Translations under genes and position numbers: made by a program | Origin: Lentisphaerae bacterium RIFOXYA12_64_32 | GTDB lineage: Bacteria; Verrucomicrobiota; Lentisphaeria; Oligosphaerales; YB12-FULL-65-16 | Direction of reading: 5' to 3' | Assembly (NCBI GenBank): GCA_001803235.1 | Contig: MHBL01000117.1 | Location: forward strand, 1-54,542 | Length of the DNA: 54,542 nt | Shown here: in pieces, positions 44,316 to 53,573 of the stretch | How positions within the stretch are numbered: position 1 is the first letter of the stretch | Layout: each line of letters begins with the position of its first letter | Notes under the pieces: generated by a model | Database searches by the model: none | What the model saw: the letters and a program-made list of their open reading frames with translations, nothing else | What the model was told of the DNA's origin: nothing

Positions 44316-47300
44316 ATGAGTTCATACGTTCGGCACCTGGCAACCTTTGTTGTGGGGTCCTGCATGCTTGCGGCCTGGGCGCACGCCGCTCCGGCGACAT
44401 TGTACGTTTCCTCGGACGGGAACGATGCCTGGTCGGGCACGAGTGCACACCGGGGGCTGTTCCGGCGGAGCGATGGGCCGTTCCAGACGCTGGTTCGGGC
44501 CCGCGACGAGATTCGCACGCTGCGGCAAGCCGGGGCGCTGCCGGATGGCGTGGTCGTGGAACTGATGCCGGGGCTGTACGAGCTTGTCACTCCGTTCGAA
44601 CTGACGGCGCAGGATTCAGGGACCGAGGCCGTACCTGTTGTTTACCGGGCGCATGAGCGCGGTACGGCGATTCTCAGCGGCGGCGTGGTCATCCGGGATT
44701 GGCAGCCGGTGTCGGAGCCCGGAATCCAGAACCGCCTCGACGACAAGGCCAAGGGCAATGTGGTCTGGACCGAACTGCCGGCAGACCTGTTCGGAACCAT
44801 CCCCGGGTTTGCGAACGGCGGCTGCGGTTACCGCGGCAAGCCGGACTACCCGGTCGCACTCTTCCAGAATGGCGAGCGCCTCCAGATCGCGCGTTGGCCC
44901 AACAGTGGCTATGTGAAGATGGGCGAGTGTCTGGGCGCAAGCGAGGCACGGGGCCATGCGGGGACCACCTTTATTGACGGCGTTTTCCGCTTCGAAGACG
45001 CACGACTTGGCCGTTGGGTCGGCGAGCCGGAGTTGTGGTTCGACGGTCTGTGGTTCCACTCCTGGGCCGACCAGAAGATGCGCCTGAAGTCGATTGACCC
45101 TCAGGAGAAGACCATCGCGCTGGAGGAGCCGAAGAGCCACGCCTTCGGCTTCAAGAAGGGGCAGGGCTTCTACGCGCTCAACGCGATCAGCGAGATCGAC
45201 CAGCCGGGCGAGTGGGCGGTGGACCGACAGGCGCGGCGCCTTTACCTGTGGCCTGCCGCTGACCTGCGCACTGCTCCGGTCACGGTCGCGGCGCGCGAGC
45301 GTCTGGTGACGGCTGACGGGATCGCATATACGACCATCGACGGCCTGGTCTTCGAGGGTTGCCGCGAGAAGGCTTTGACGTTCAAGAACTGCTCCACCAT
45401 CACCGTGGCGGCCTGCACGCTGCGTCACCTCGGCAGTACGGCGATCGACATTGACGGGGGCACGAACGGGACGGTGGTCGGTTGTGACATGTACGATCTC
45501 GGCGAGGGCGGGGCCGTTGCGCGCGGCGGCGTCTACGAAACGCTCACACCGGGCAAGCACCTGATCGAGAACAACCACATCCACCATTTTGGCCGGATTG
45601 TCGGGACCTATCGTCCGGGGGCGGCGGTCTACGGCGTGGGCAACGCGATCCGCCATAACCTGATCTATCAGGCCCAGCACCAGGCGATCTACTTCAACGG
45701 CAATGACCACCTGGTCGAGTACAACATCCTCCACGACGTCTGCCTGCATACGAACGATGCCGGCGCGATCTACGCTTGCCACTACGACTGGAGCCAACGC
45801 GGGACCGTGATCCGCCACAATCTGGTTCATACGCTGGGCGAGCCCGTGGCTGGGGAGAACGCGACCCGGGGCATCTACATGGACGACCAGACCACCGGCA
45901 CGACTATCCAGGGGAACATCCTGTCTTCGTGCGAGGGGTCCGGGATTGTCGTCAGTTGCCGGGATCACGTCATCACCAACAACTTGGCAGTGAACTGCCG
46001 GATCGGCTTCAGCCTGTCCACCCGCGGGATCAACAGTTTCTGTGCGCCGGACGTGAAGAAGGGCCGCGACAGCATCCAGTTCAAGAAGCTTCTGGCGAAA
46101 ATGGACCTGTTCAAGAGCGAGCTCTGGCGGACGCGGTATCCCACGCTACTGGCGCCGATGGACCAGGATCCCATCCTGGCCCACAGCGCGCACGGGTGTA
46201 CTCTCCGCAACAACATCGCCGCCGGCAGCGGTCCCCTGCAGGTCGCGGACCGCGATACCATCAAGGACACGTGTACCATCGAGAACAATGTGGATTTCGA
46301 CAGTGATCCCGGCTTCGTGGACGCCGCAACGCTCGACCTGCGCCTGCGACCGGATGCACCGGTCTTCCAGAAGCTGCCCGGGTTCGAGCCGCTCGAGTTC
46401 GCGAAAATGGGGCTCTATGACGATCCGCGCCGCGCGTCGCCCGCGGTCAAATTCGGGCCTGGCGTGACGCCGATGCCGCCCATCATGTCAGCCGAGGCGC
46501 GGCAAGCGGCGAAGTGTCCCATCCTGTTCCCAGTTGCCGCTGCACCGGGCGCGATCCGGATCGACGGCGTGCTGACGCCCGGCGAGTGGGCGCCGGTCAG
46601 CGCGCCGGACACTCCGCCGGGGCCGGTGGCGGAGCTGAAATGGGGTGCCGATGGCAAAGAGGTCCCGTTTGCCAGCCGCGCCTGGATCAGGACCGACGGC
46701 GACGGCATCTGCATCGGCGTCAGCAGCACGCTCGATCCCAAGAAGGAGGCGACGCGCGGGCACCAGTGGGACCGCGACGACGCGGTCGAGGTCGCCCTGG
46801 CCGTGGCACGCGACCCGGAAGCTCCCGCTGGGGTGACGGCGACCGTGCTGCGCGGCTATGCCGATGGCCATTTCGAGAGTGTCGTCGATGGCGGGGCGTC
46901 GGAGGATGAGGCGGCGGCTGCGGGCAAGGGTGTCGAGTATGCCGCGACACGACTGGGCAAGGGCGAGTGGTCTGCCGAGTGGCGAATCCCGTTCGCAGCG
47001 CCGGGGACTGACCCGAAGGCGACGAACTGGCCGATCCTGGCGCACCTCACGGTGGCGAACGCAGTCGGGAAATTCCGCGCCGGCTGGCGGCAACGCATGG
47101 CGCGCGATTCATGGGAGCTGGCGGGTGCCTATGCGCTGTGCCTGGAGCAGTTCGGGAGCGTGCCGTTTGCGCCCGGGTTCCCCGTTCCATGCATCCGCAT
47201 CGACATCCAGGGCGACCGAAAGGCCACGACTCCCGTCATGGTGCCCGGAACTGGGGCCGAGGCCCCGGAGTGGGCGCAGAAGTGGAATCGCCTGGTCTGT

Positions 47301-47723
47301 GCATTCGGCGCGGCGCGCGGCGACCGCTGGACGCCGTGCCGGTTCGAGTTCACGCCGCAGGAGGACGCGGTCGTCAATTTCGAGCTGATGGGAACCCAGA
47401 CCCCGACTGGAACTCCACCGGTGTGGACGTACTATGATGACTTCCGCGTCGACGGCGCGGAACTGGTGAACGGCGATTTCGAAGCGATCGGCAGCGATGG
47501 CAAGACTCCCGGCTGGAACTGCGTGCTGGATCAGAGGTTCACGGTCGTGGCGAAAGGCGATGCGGGTGTTCTGGCGCTGCCGGCCGGCGCGGCTGCGTCC
47601 GGCTCGCACGTGGCCAAGACCTCGCACGATCATCGGGTTGTCCAGTCCGTGAGCGTGAAGAAAGGCCAGAAGGTCACCGTGAGTTTCCAGGCCCGCGCGG
47701 TACTGCCCGCCATGGGACAGTGA
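44316..47723 (+). CDS. secreted beta-helix protein with CBM9-like domain
   Basis: A 1135-residue protein. The signal peptide ends at about residue 24 (AHA-A). LYVSSDGNDAWSGTS opens a right-handed parallel beta-helix (about 28-700) with SRIDQ/EIDQPGEWAVDRQ and HNLIYQAQHQAIYFNGNDH segments also present at 36316. A CBM9-like module (about 733-930; IRIDGVLTPGEW, EWSAEWRIPF) follows, and the last 175 residues are a beta-rich domain ending in FQARAVLPAMGQ, like a C-terminal carbohydrate-binding sandwich. ATG 44316 follows GTGAGGAG. A lyase or hydrolase on extracellular glycan is likely; the linkage is unknown. Confidence 0.9.
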   Translation: MSSYVRHLATFVVGSCMLAAWAHAAPATLYVSSDGNDAWSGTSAHRGLFRRSDGPFQTLVRARDEIRTLRQAGALPDGVVVELMPGLYELVTPFELTAQDSGTEAVPVVYRAHERGTAILSGGVVIRDWQPVSEPGIQNRLDDKAKGNVVWTELPADLFGTIPGFANGGCGYRGKPDYPVALFQNGERLQIARWPNSGYVKMGECLGASEARGHAGTTFIDGVFRFEDARLGRWVGEPELWFDGLWFHSWADQKMRLKSIDPQEKTIALEEPKSHAFGFKKGQGFYALNAISEIDQPGEWAVDRQARRLYLWPAADLRTAPVTVAARERLVTADGIAYTTIDGLVFEGCREKALTFKNCSTITVAACTLRHLGSTAIDIDGGTNGTVVGCDMYDLGEGGAVARGGVYETLTPGKHLIENNHIHHFGRIVGTYRPGAAVYGVGNAIRHNLIYQAQHQAIYFNGNDHLVEYNILHDVCLHTNDAGAIYACHYDWSQRGTVIRHNLVHTLGEPVAGENATRGIYMDDQTTGTTIQGNILSSCEGSGIVVSCRDHVITNNLAVNCRIGFSLSTRGINSFCAPDVKKGRDSIQFKKLLAKMDLFKSELWRTRYPTLLAPMDQDPILAHSAHGCTLRNNIAAGSGPLQVADRDTIKDTCTIENNVDFDSDPGFVDAATLDLRLRPDAPVFQKLPGFEPLEFAKMGLYDDPRRASPAVKFGPGVTPMPPIMSAEARQAAKCPILFPVAAAPGAIRIDGVLTPGEWAPVSAPDTPPGPVAELKWGADGKEVPFASRAWIRTDGDGICIGVSSTLDPKKEATRGHQWDRDDAVEVALAVARDPEAPAGVTATVLRGYADGHFESVVDGGASEDEAAAAGKGVEYAATRLGKGEWSAEWRIPFAAPGTDPKATNWPILAHLTVANAVGKFRAGWRQRMARDSWELAGAYALCLEQFGSVPFAPGFPVPCIRIDIQGDRKATTPVMVPGTGAEAPEWAQKWNRLVCAFGAARGDRWTPCRFEFTPQEDAVVNFELMGTQTPTGTPPVWTYYDDFRVDGAELVNGDFEAIGSDGKTPGWNCVLDQRFTVVAKGDAGVLALPAGAAASGSHVAKTSHDHRVVQSVSVKKGQKVTVSFQARAVLPAMGQ

Positions 47724-47796
47724 CCCGTGCTGACCCGAACGGGCCCGGCGCGGGACAGGGCCTGGGACATTGACAAAGGGCCGAAGAACGACTCCC

Positions 47797-47868
47797 TCGA
47801 TCGTCTCGATTCCGTCGATTCTCTCGATTCCCTCGATAATCCCGATGACATCGATGGCCCCGATGATC
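47797..47868. repeat. eight-unit nonamer array (site G)
   Basis: Eight 9-bp units based on YCGATNNNN (TCGATCGTC, TCGATTCCG and so on), plus a degenerate ninth, lie between two genes. Because nine is a multiple of three, one frame reads Leu/Val/Ile-Asp-Arg/Ser/Asn-type triplets, but no start or RBS supports a gene. Confidence 0.8.
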
Positions 47869-47947
47869 TCGAGGCAACAGGACACCCAGGGCAGGTGGCA
47901 AACGGAAGCCAGGACTTGCCGGCGGCAGAGAGCGGAGACGCGAACAC

Positions 47948-48634
47948 ATGGACAGGCAGTGTTCTTGCTACAGCACTCGCACGCGCAAGTTCGAGATCGA
48001 TTGGAAGGCGCACCCGGCGGCCGTCTTCGAGAGTGACGATTGGGGCGCGTGCGAGTACGTGATCGGGCCCGAGGATGACCGGCGGCGCCTGGCCATCATG
48101 GGATCGTTCTTCGGACAGGATCATCATCCCACGCTCGAGACGCCCGAGTTCCTCGCCGGGTTGCATCACACCGGGCCTAAGCCGTGGCTGAAGCTTCTGC
48201 GCGAGGACAGCGAAAAGGGCGAGATTGCCCGCAAGCTCTTCGACATCAAATGCTACAGCCAGGATTGGCATCTGCCCGAATACGACGGGATGGACGTGCG
48301 TGAGCAGTTCGCGTGGGTGGCTGCGGGCGTTGAACGCTTCAAACGCGTTTTCGGCTTCGCGCCCAAGGCGGCGATCAACTCGGACGCCTATCCGGAGACC
48401 GAGACGGTCTGGGCGCTGAACGGCATCGAAACGATCTGCTTGAAAGTCTGCCGTGTTGAGGGCAAGATCGTCACCTACGGCGAGAAGAAGCCGTGGAACA
48501 TGCAGCATCCGGACGTACCGATCGGCGCCTACAACACGATCAACGATGTTGTGTATCTCGGGCGGAACGTCTTCTTCGACGGTGCCCGGCGGACCACCGC
48601 CGGGACTGCGACACCACTACGAGCGGGGCCGTGA
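47948..48634 (+). CDS. truncated polysaccharide-deacetylase-like protein
   Basis: A 228-residue open frame. VFESDDWGAC near residues 26-35 resembles the ESDDWG metal motif of uncharacterised NodB-like deacetylases, and HLPEYDG, SDAYPETE and GAYNTINDVVYLGRNVFFD look like normal protein. From about residue 212 on (GARRTTAGTATPLRAGP) the frame is encoded by hairpin repeat R2, so the native C-terminus is missing. It is probably a decayed or deletion-fused gene. The RBS is weak (GCGGAGA). The gene 80 bp downstream is intact. Confidence 0.65.
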   Translation: MDRQCSCYSTRTRKFEIDWKAHPAAVFESDDWGACEYVIGPEDDRRRLAIMGSFFGQDHHPTLETPEFLAGLHHTGPKPWLKLLREDSEKGEIARKLFDIKCYSQDWHLPEYDGMDVREQFAWVAAGVERFKRVFGFAPKAAINSDAYPETETVWALNGIETICLKVCRVEGKIVTYGEKKPWNMQHPDVPIGAYNTINDVVYLGRNVFFDGARRTTAGTATPLRAGP

Positions 48635-48664
48635 TGCCTGTCCACCCGAGGCTGGACTTGCCCG
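48581..48664. repeat. partial R2 repeat and degenerate element terminus inside/after a truncated gene
   Basis: 48581-48627 matches the right half of R2 (CCCGGCGGACCACCGCCGGG with GCGACACCACTACGAGCGG), and 48643-48664 (GGACTTGCCCGTGCAACTTG) resembles the right terminus of family 1 elements. The left half is absent, so the join at about 48580 is a deletion or recombination boundary. Confidence 0.6.
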
Positions 48665-48714
48665 TGCAACTTGTCTCTTCAAGCAGGTCAGGCTAGTCGA
48701 AGGAGATCGCACGC

Positions 48715-51474
48715 ATGACTTCGATGTTGCGACTGCTCGCCTTAACGTCGGTGGCGCTGAGTACGGCTGCGTATGCGGCCCAGGCCCCGGGCGCTGCGCC
48801 GCAGGGCACGCCCGTACCGGTGGTCCAGCCCCGGACCCCACGGCCCGAACTCAAGCCCCGGTACATCCTGGAGAAACTCGACGGCACGGCGTTCAAGGCC
48901 GACGGTGTCGCCGACGAGAAGGAGTGGCCCAAGACCGCCAAGGTACCGTTCGAGTGCGTGAACGAGATCTACAAGGCGCCGTCCAAACTTCCGTGTACCG
49001 CGCGCCTCGGGTTCGATGGCGAGCGCCTGCTGATGTTGGTGACGATCGACGTGGACCCAGAGAAGCCGCTGAAGGCCGAGCCCAAGTGGGGCAGCAGTGA
49101 CGGCCTGGAACTCGCATTCCGCGAACCCGGCAGCGCGGATGCGCCGGTCTTCCTCATCCACGTGTTCCCGGACGGCACGGTCGCCTGTCCCGACGCGTAC
49201 GGTACGCCACCGGAACAGGTCGCGGCGTTGCAGAAGGCCGTGGCCTACGGCGCGAAGAGCGACAAGGGCCGCTGGCTCGCGGAGATTGGCATCCCGGTGG
49301 CCGCGCTCGGCATCAAGCCCGAGTCGTTCCGTCAGGTCCGGTTCAATATGAACGTCCGCCGCACCTGCGACGACACGTGGACCTGCTGGTGGACGCCGGA
49401 ACAGGGCATTGCCGACCTCGACTCGTCCGGGTTGCTGGTCCTGCCCCGCGTCGTGCCGGACACGCCCGAGATGCTCGAGCGCCGGGCTGCAACGCAGCCG
49501 CTGTTCGACGCCGCGAAGGCCGGCGACCTGAAATGGCGCGAACTGGACCGGAACTGGAAGCTGCGATTCGATCCCGACAACGATGGCCTGAAGCAGGGCT
49601 GGCACGCGCCCGGGCTGAAGACCGACGACTGGGAGACTGCGGCAGTGAACCGCGGTGCGGCGCCGATGAACGCGTTCAGCGCACGGTCCGGCTGGGCCTG
49701 GTGCCGGCAGACGCTGACCGTGAGCGCCGATGAACTCGCGCAGCCGTTCTGCGCGTTGCTGTTCCTTTGCGTGGACGAGGAAGGCGAGGTCTACGTCAGC
49801 GGCAACAAGGTGGGCGAGCACACCGCCAAGGCCACGGGCACGCCGCCGGGACTGCTCTGGCGCGAGCCGTTCCTCGTGGACCTGAAGAAGGCCGGGATCG
49901 CTGCCGGTCCAGTCGACGTCGCGGTTCGTCTGCGCGGGAACATGGGCACGGGCGGTATCCGCAAGAGCGTCTGCGTCGTCTTCGGCAAGCAGGCCTGGGA
50001 CGCACGCGTGCTCTACGATTACCTGACGGCCAGCGACACGTCGCCGCTCTGGGGCCGAGCGCCAGCGTTCTGGCAGGACTTCGAGCGCGAGCGCATTCCG
50101 CCGCTGCCGCCGGCCGCGGACGAGGCGGGGTTCGGCAAGCGCATTCAGCACACCATGAACCTGCTGGCGACCAGTACGCCGGAGAAACGCAACCGCGTGC
50201 GTATCTTCTTCTACGGTCAGTCCATCACGCAGGGCATGCACAGTCAGGAGATGGTCAACGTGCTGCGCAGTCGCTTCCCCTGGGCGGTCATCGAGTTCGA
50301 GAACAAGGCGATCGGCGGCTTTGGTGCGTCGGCGCTGGTTCGCACCGGCGAGCATGACCTCTATCCGCGCGATGCCGACCTGCTCATTTTCCACGTCTAC
50401 GGCGAGGCGCAGAGCCTGGACACGATTTTCGCGAACGTGCGCAAGCGCAACACCTCCGACATCCTGGTCCACACGCACCACTTCAACTGGGTCGGCGGCC
50501 CGGTAAAGCTGGAGGAGACACTGCAGAGCCTCGCCAAGTCCGTGGCTGATTGGTACGTGCTTGCGGAGAAGTACAACCTGGAGTTGGCGCCCGTGTTCCG
50601 CGACTGGGGCCCGTACTTTCAGGCGCACGACATGGGCATCAACGAAGTCATGGGCGACACGGTGCACGGCAATGTCCACCACAACACGGCCGGGCACACG
50701 CTGCTGGCGAACCTCGTGCTGCGCAACTTCCGCCACCACCCCGGCAATCCCGAGACCTATCCCGACACGGTGCGGACGGTGAGCGTTGCGGACTCCGCTG
50801 TCCAGGCAACCGGCGCGTGGCAGAAGGAACCGAGCGGACTGCGCACGTCGGAGAAAGGGGCCACGCTCAAGCTGACCTTCACCGGCAACCGCGTGGACGT
50901 CATCCCGCTGCCGTGCGCCGGCGCCGGTTCCGCCCGGATCCTCGTCGACGGCAAGGCCCCGGCCGAGTTCCCGGAGTTGTACTACTGCAGCCTTCCCACT
51001 GAGGGCCCCTACATCTGGATGCCTGCCGTGCGACGTGTAATCCTGGGCGAGGGTATTCTGCCGCAAATCGAGACGTGGACCCTGACCCCGTTCAATGTCG
51101 ACATCGCGAAGAACCTGTTGTCGTTCCGGCTCGAAGGGGCCGTGACCGGTCCGGACGGGGAGGGGACGCAGGCCGCCGACTTTGTCTCCACGTCCGGCCG
51201 CATCAAGCTGGCGAAGAGCGATTTCAACATCATCTGGCCCTGCACCTACCGCAAGAAGGACGCGCTGCCGGATGGCTACAAGGTCACCTGGCAAGTGCTG
51301 CCGCTGTTCGTTGATCCCTGGCGCCCGGCCGCCAACACTGACCCAGAGCTCGCAATCCCGGTCACTTTGGTCAAGGGCCTGTCGAACGGTCCGCATACGC
51401 TCGAGATCATCGCCAACGGCGACGGCGAGATCCCGATCCGCGAGCTCGTGGTGCGGCAGCCGCCGTTGCGGTAG
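48715..51474 (+). CDS. secreted CBM9-like / SGNH-hydrolase fusion
   Basis: A 919-residue protein. The signal peptide (about 1-22) is followed by a CBM9-like domain (about 60-245; GVADEKEWP, GRWLAEIGIPVAAL), a galactose-binding-like sandwich (about 270-425) and an SGNH/GDSL-type esterase core (about 480-690). The nucleophile block reads FFYGQSITQGMH (Ser about residue 500), with Gln where GDSL enzymes usually have Asp; the GDTVHGNVHHN block (about 647) would supply the Asp and His. A C-terminal beta domain follows. Removal of acyl groups from a glycan is likely. AAGGAGA precedes ATG 48715. The next gene starts 30 bp downstream and may be co-transcribed. Confidence 0.88.
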   Translation: MTSMLRLLALTSVALSTAAYAAQAPGAAPQGTPVPVVQPRTPRPELKPRYILEKLDGTAFKADGVADEKEWPKTAKVPFECVNEIYKAPSKLPCTARLGFDGERLLMLVTIDVDPEKPLKAEPKWGSSDGLELAFREPGSADAPVFLIHVFPDGTVACPDAYGTPPEQVAALQKAVAYGAKSDKGRWLAEIGIPVAALGIKPESFRQVRFNMNVRRTCDDTWTCWWTPEQGIADLDSSGLLVLPRVVPDTPEMLERRAATQPLFDAAKAGDLKWRELDRNWKLRFDPDNDGLKQGWHAPGLKTDDWETAAVNRGAAPMNAFSARSGWAWCRQTLTVSADELAQPFCALLFLCVDEEGEVYVSGNKVGEHTAKATGTPPGLLWREPFLVDLKKAGIAAGPVDVAVRLRGNMGTGGIRKSVCVVFGKQAWDARVLYDYLTASDTSPLWGRAPAFWQDFERERIPPLPPAADEAGFGKRIQHTMNLLATSTPEKRNRVRIFFYGQSITQGMHSQEMVNVLRSRFPWAVIEFENKAIGGFGASALVRTGEHDLYPRDADLLIFHVYGEAQSLDTIFANVRKRNTSDILVHTHHFNWVGGPVKLEETLQSLAKSVADWYVLAEKYNLELAPVFRDWGPYFQAHDMGINEVMGDTVHGNVHHNTAGHTLLANLVLRNFRHHPGNPETYPDTVRTVSVADSAVQATGAWQKEPSGLRTSEKGATLKLTFTGNRVDVIPLPCAGAGSARILVDGKAPAEFPELYYCSLPTEGPYIWMPAVRRVILGEGILPQIETWTLTPFNVDIAKNLLSFRLEGAVTGPDGEGTQAADFVSTSGRIKLAKSDFNIIWPCTYRKKDALPDGYKVTWQVLPLFVDPWRPAANTDPELAIPVTLVKGLSNGPHTLEIIANGDGEIPIRELVVRQPPLR

Positions 51475-51504
51475 CGTCCGTCGCAGTGTGATTTCCGGAG
51501 GCCT

Positions 51505-52299
51505 ATGACGCCGACTTTGGACATGGTCTTCTCCTCCCCGGCGCGGAAGGTCATCACCGCCCATCGCGGTCTGTCCTGCAAGCGCCCGGAGAACACGCTG
51601 CCAGCGTTCTTGGCGGCGATCGAAGCGGGTGCGGATATTGTGGAGTTCGATGTGCGCGACACGCAGGATGGTGTGCCGGTCATCCTGCACGATTCCAACC
51701 TGGATCGCACTACCGACGGCACCGGTCCGCTCCGAGAGCACACGTGGGCGGCGGTGCGGACGCTGGAGGCCAGCTACTGGAGCGGCACTCACAACGCAGG
51801 GCGGCGCCTCACGGCCCCGGCGGAACCCGGCACGCGCATCCCGAGTTTTGAACAGGTGCTTGAGTCGCTGGGCGGCAAGACGTGCATGAACATCCAGGTG
51901 TACGTCAGTTCCGATGCCGTCCTGCGCCGCGTCTGCGACATAGTCCACCAGTCGGGGTTGCACGCGTCGGTGTTCCTGATGGTTGCGGACTTCGCGACGG
52001 CCGCGTTCGTGAGTAAGCTGGACAGCGGCATTCAGCTCTGCATCGGCAAGGAGCGAGACAACCCACGGCGGCATGTTGAGGCCGGCGCCCGGTACCTCCA
52101 GCCCTGGCGCCGAATTCTCACGCCGGCCCTGCGTGACGAGATTGTCGAACTCGGCCTGCGCGCGAGCGTTTTCTTCGCGAACACGCCGGAGGACGTTGCT
52201 GCCGTCTGGGATCTGGGCTACCAGGGCATCCTCACCGACTGCTGCGATATGGCGGTCGAGGTGCGGGAGGCGCGATTCGGCGGGCCGCGTCCGGCATAG
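51505..52299 (+). CDS. glycerophosphodiester phosphodiesterase
   Basis: A 264-residue TIM-barrel of the GDPD family, which hydrolyses glycerophosphodiesters to glycerol 3-phosphate and an alcohol. Signature residues are AHRG (about 18-21), PENT (about 28-31), EFDVRD (Glu and Asp, metal ligands, about 47-52) and HDSNLDRTTDGTG (about 61-73). The usual Lys/Glu site of the second half is replaced by the less familiar MNIQVYV segment (about 130-136), so activity may deviate. No signal peptide. GGAGG lies three bases before the ATG. It is probably in one unit with the SGNH gene upstream. Confidence 0.9.
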   Translation: MTPTLDMVFSSPARKVITAHRGLSCKRPENTLPAFLAAIEAGADIVEFDVRDTQDGVPVILHDSNLDRTTDGTGPLREHTWAAVRTLEASYWSGTHNAGRRLTAPAEPGTRIPSFEQVLESLGGKTCMNIQVYVSSDAVLRRVCDIVHQSGLHASVFLMVADFATAAFVSKLDSGIQLCIGKERDNPRRHVEAGARYLQPWRRILTPALRDEIVELGLRASVFFANTPEDVAAVWDLGYQGILTDCCDMAVEVREARFGGPRPA

Positions 52300-52325
52300 C
52301 CGTGCGGCGGACCTTGCCGCGCGGT

Positions 52326-52535
52326 GGCTCGGCGCGTCTCGCGCCGAAGCGGGGTGCTCGGGCCGGGCCTGTCCGCCGAAGCCTCCCGGGCGAAGGCGGA
52401 TCTCCGGCCGAGGGACTCGGTCCGAGACGGACCCGAGGCACCCTGCTGCGGTCCCAGAGGTCCCGCGCCACTGCTCATGCTGCGGTCTGATACCAAGGGC
52501 AGGGCCGTTGCCCTCTGTGGACTTGCACGTGCAGG
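52326..52535. repeat. R1 repeat, inverted copy, with degenerate element terminus
   Basis: 52326-52365 and 52408-52471 match R1 in reverse orientation (compare 2921-3022). GGACTTGCACGTGCAGGTC at 52519-52537 resembles the right terminus of family 1 elements. It starts 27 bp after the stop codon of the phosphodiesterase gene and nearly fills the gap to the GH16 gene. Confidence 0.6.
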
Positions 52536-52592
52536 TCACTATCTTACCTTTCCGTCCTGCAATCGAGGGTTGTGTTGAAGGAGTCACGTACT

Positions 52593-53390
52593 ATGGACTT
52601 GGACACATCGACGCTTCCGGAAGGCAAGTGGAAACTGGTTTGGCACGACGAGTTTGACGGCGACACGCTGGACGAGAGCAAGTGGGGCTACCGCCTGCAC
52701 CGTTTCGGCCGTCGTGTCGGGCAATGGGTGCCGGAGGGTGTACGCCTGAATGGAAAGGGGCAACTCGAACTGACCGCATTCGAGCGTGACGGCGAGTACT
52801 ACTGTGGCGCCATTCAGACGGGCGGCAATTTCATGGACCGGCCCGGTGAGCCGATGTGCTTCAACAAGGACATGACCTGGCCCATCGGCAAGCTTGAGCC
52901 GACGCGTTTCGCGCACTGCTACGGGTACTGGGAGGCGCGCTGCAAGCTGCCGCGGCTCCCGGGCTGGTGGGGCGCGTTCTGGATCCAGTCCCCGGTCATC
53001 GGCAGCAGTCTGGACTTTGCCCGCAGCGGCGTCGAACTCGACGTGCTGGAGAACTTCACCCGCGACGGTCGGATAAGTCACAATATCCACTGGGGCGGCT
53101 ACGGCGTCGACCACCAGTCGCGCGGCAGCGGCGACATCAAGATTGCGGACTGGCAAGACACGTTCCACAACTACGGCGTGCTCTGGACCCCGGATGCACT
53201 CACCTTCCTCATCGACGGCAAGCAGACGTGGCGCGTCACCGACGCGGTGCCGCAGTGTCCAGAGTTCATCCTGCTGACCACCGAGATCCGCGGCGCGGCC
53301 GGCGGCATGCAGAAAGGCACGGAGATCAAGGGCGCGGCTCTGCCGGACGTGTTCGTGGTCGACCACGTGCGCGTGTTCGATCCCGCGTGA
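52593..53390 (+). CDS. glycoside hydrolase family 16 protein
   Basis: A 265-residue beta-jelly-roll enzyme of GH16, whose members cleave beta-1,3/1,4-glucans, agar, carrageenan or related polymers by retention. The catalytic motif ELDVLEN (about residues 148-154; Glu nucleophile, Asp, Glu acid/base) has the beta-bulge ExDxxE form. W-rich segments WHDEFDG, YGYWEARCKLPRLPGWWGAFW and FHNYGVLWTPDALTFLIDG are typical. No signal peptide is visible, which is unusual, as GH16 enzymes are mostly exported. GAAGGAG lies nine bases before ATG 52593. The substrate cannot be told from the motif. Confidence 0.93.
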   Translation: MDLDTSTLPEGKWKLVWHDEFDGDTLDESKWGYRLHRFGRRVGQWVPEGVRLNGKGQLELTAFERDGEYYCGAIQTGGNFMDRPGEPMCFNKDMTWPIGKLEPTRFAHCYGYWEARCKLPRLPGWWGAFWIQSPVIGSSLDFARSGVELDVLENFTRDGRISHNIHWGGYGVDHQSRGSGDIKIADWQDTFHNYGVLWTPDALTFLIDGKQTWRVTDAVPQCPEFILLTTEIRGAAGGMQKGTEIKGAALPDVFVVDHVRVFDPA

Positions 53391-53421
53391 GTCGCGTGGG
53401 GGGCGGGGAGGCGTCTGCCGT

Positions 53422-53497
53422 TCGTAGTCCCGCCTTCAGGCGGTCCCCGTTCGCCGTGGCCGCGCGTATCCCGGACCGCCTGAAGGCGGGACTACGA
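53422..53497. repeat. perfect 25-bp REP-type palindrome
   Basis: TCGTAGTCCCGCC... at 53422-53446 and its exact inverse at 53473-53497 form a 25-bp stem with a 26-nt loop. The half GGCGGGACTACGAGCC also occurs at 13692, 18874 and, altered, at 9209 and 16681. It lies between the convergent GH16 and prepilin genes. Confidence 0.85.
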
Positions 53498-53573
53498 GCC
53501 TGGGCCACGGTGCGTCCTGCTTGGGGAACACGCGGTGAGGCGCCCGCCGGGGAAGGGCGTCCGACGGGGGGGA

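Noticed and set aside
48742..52587. A 1281-residue open frame on the minus strand
   Set aside because: It runs antisense to three convincing genes (SGNH, GDPD, GH16 region) and is Arg/Gly/His/Val-rich as expected for the opposite strand of GC-rich codons; no RBS or recognisable motif.
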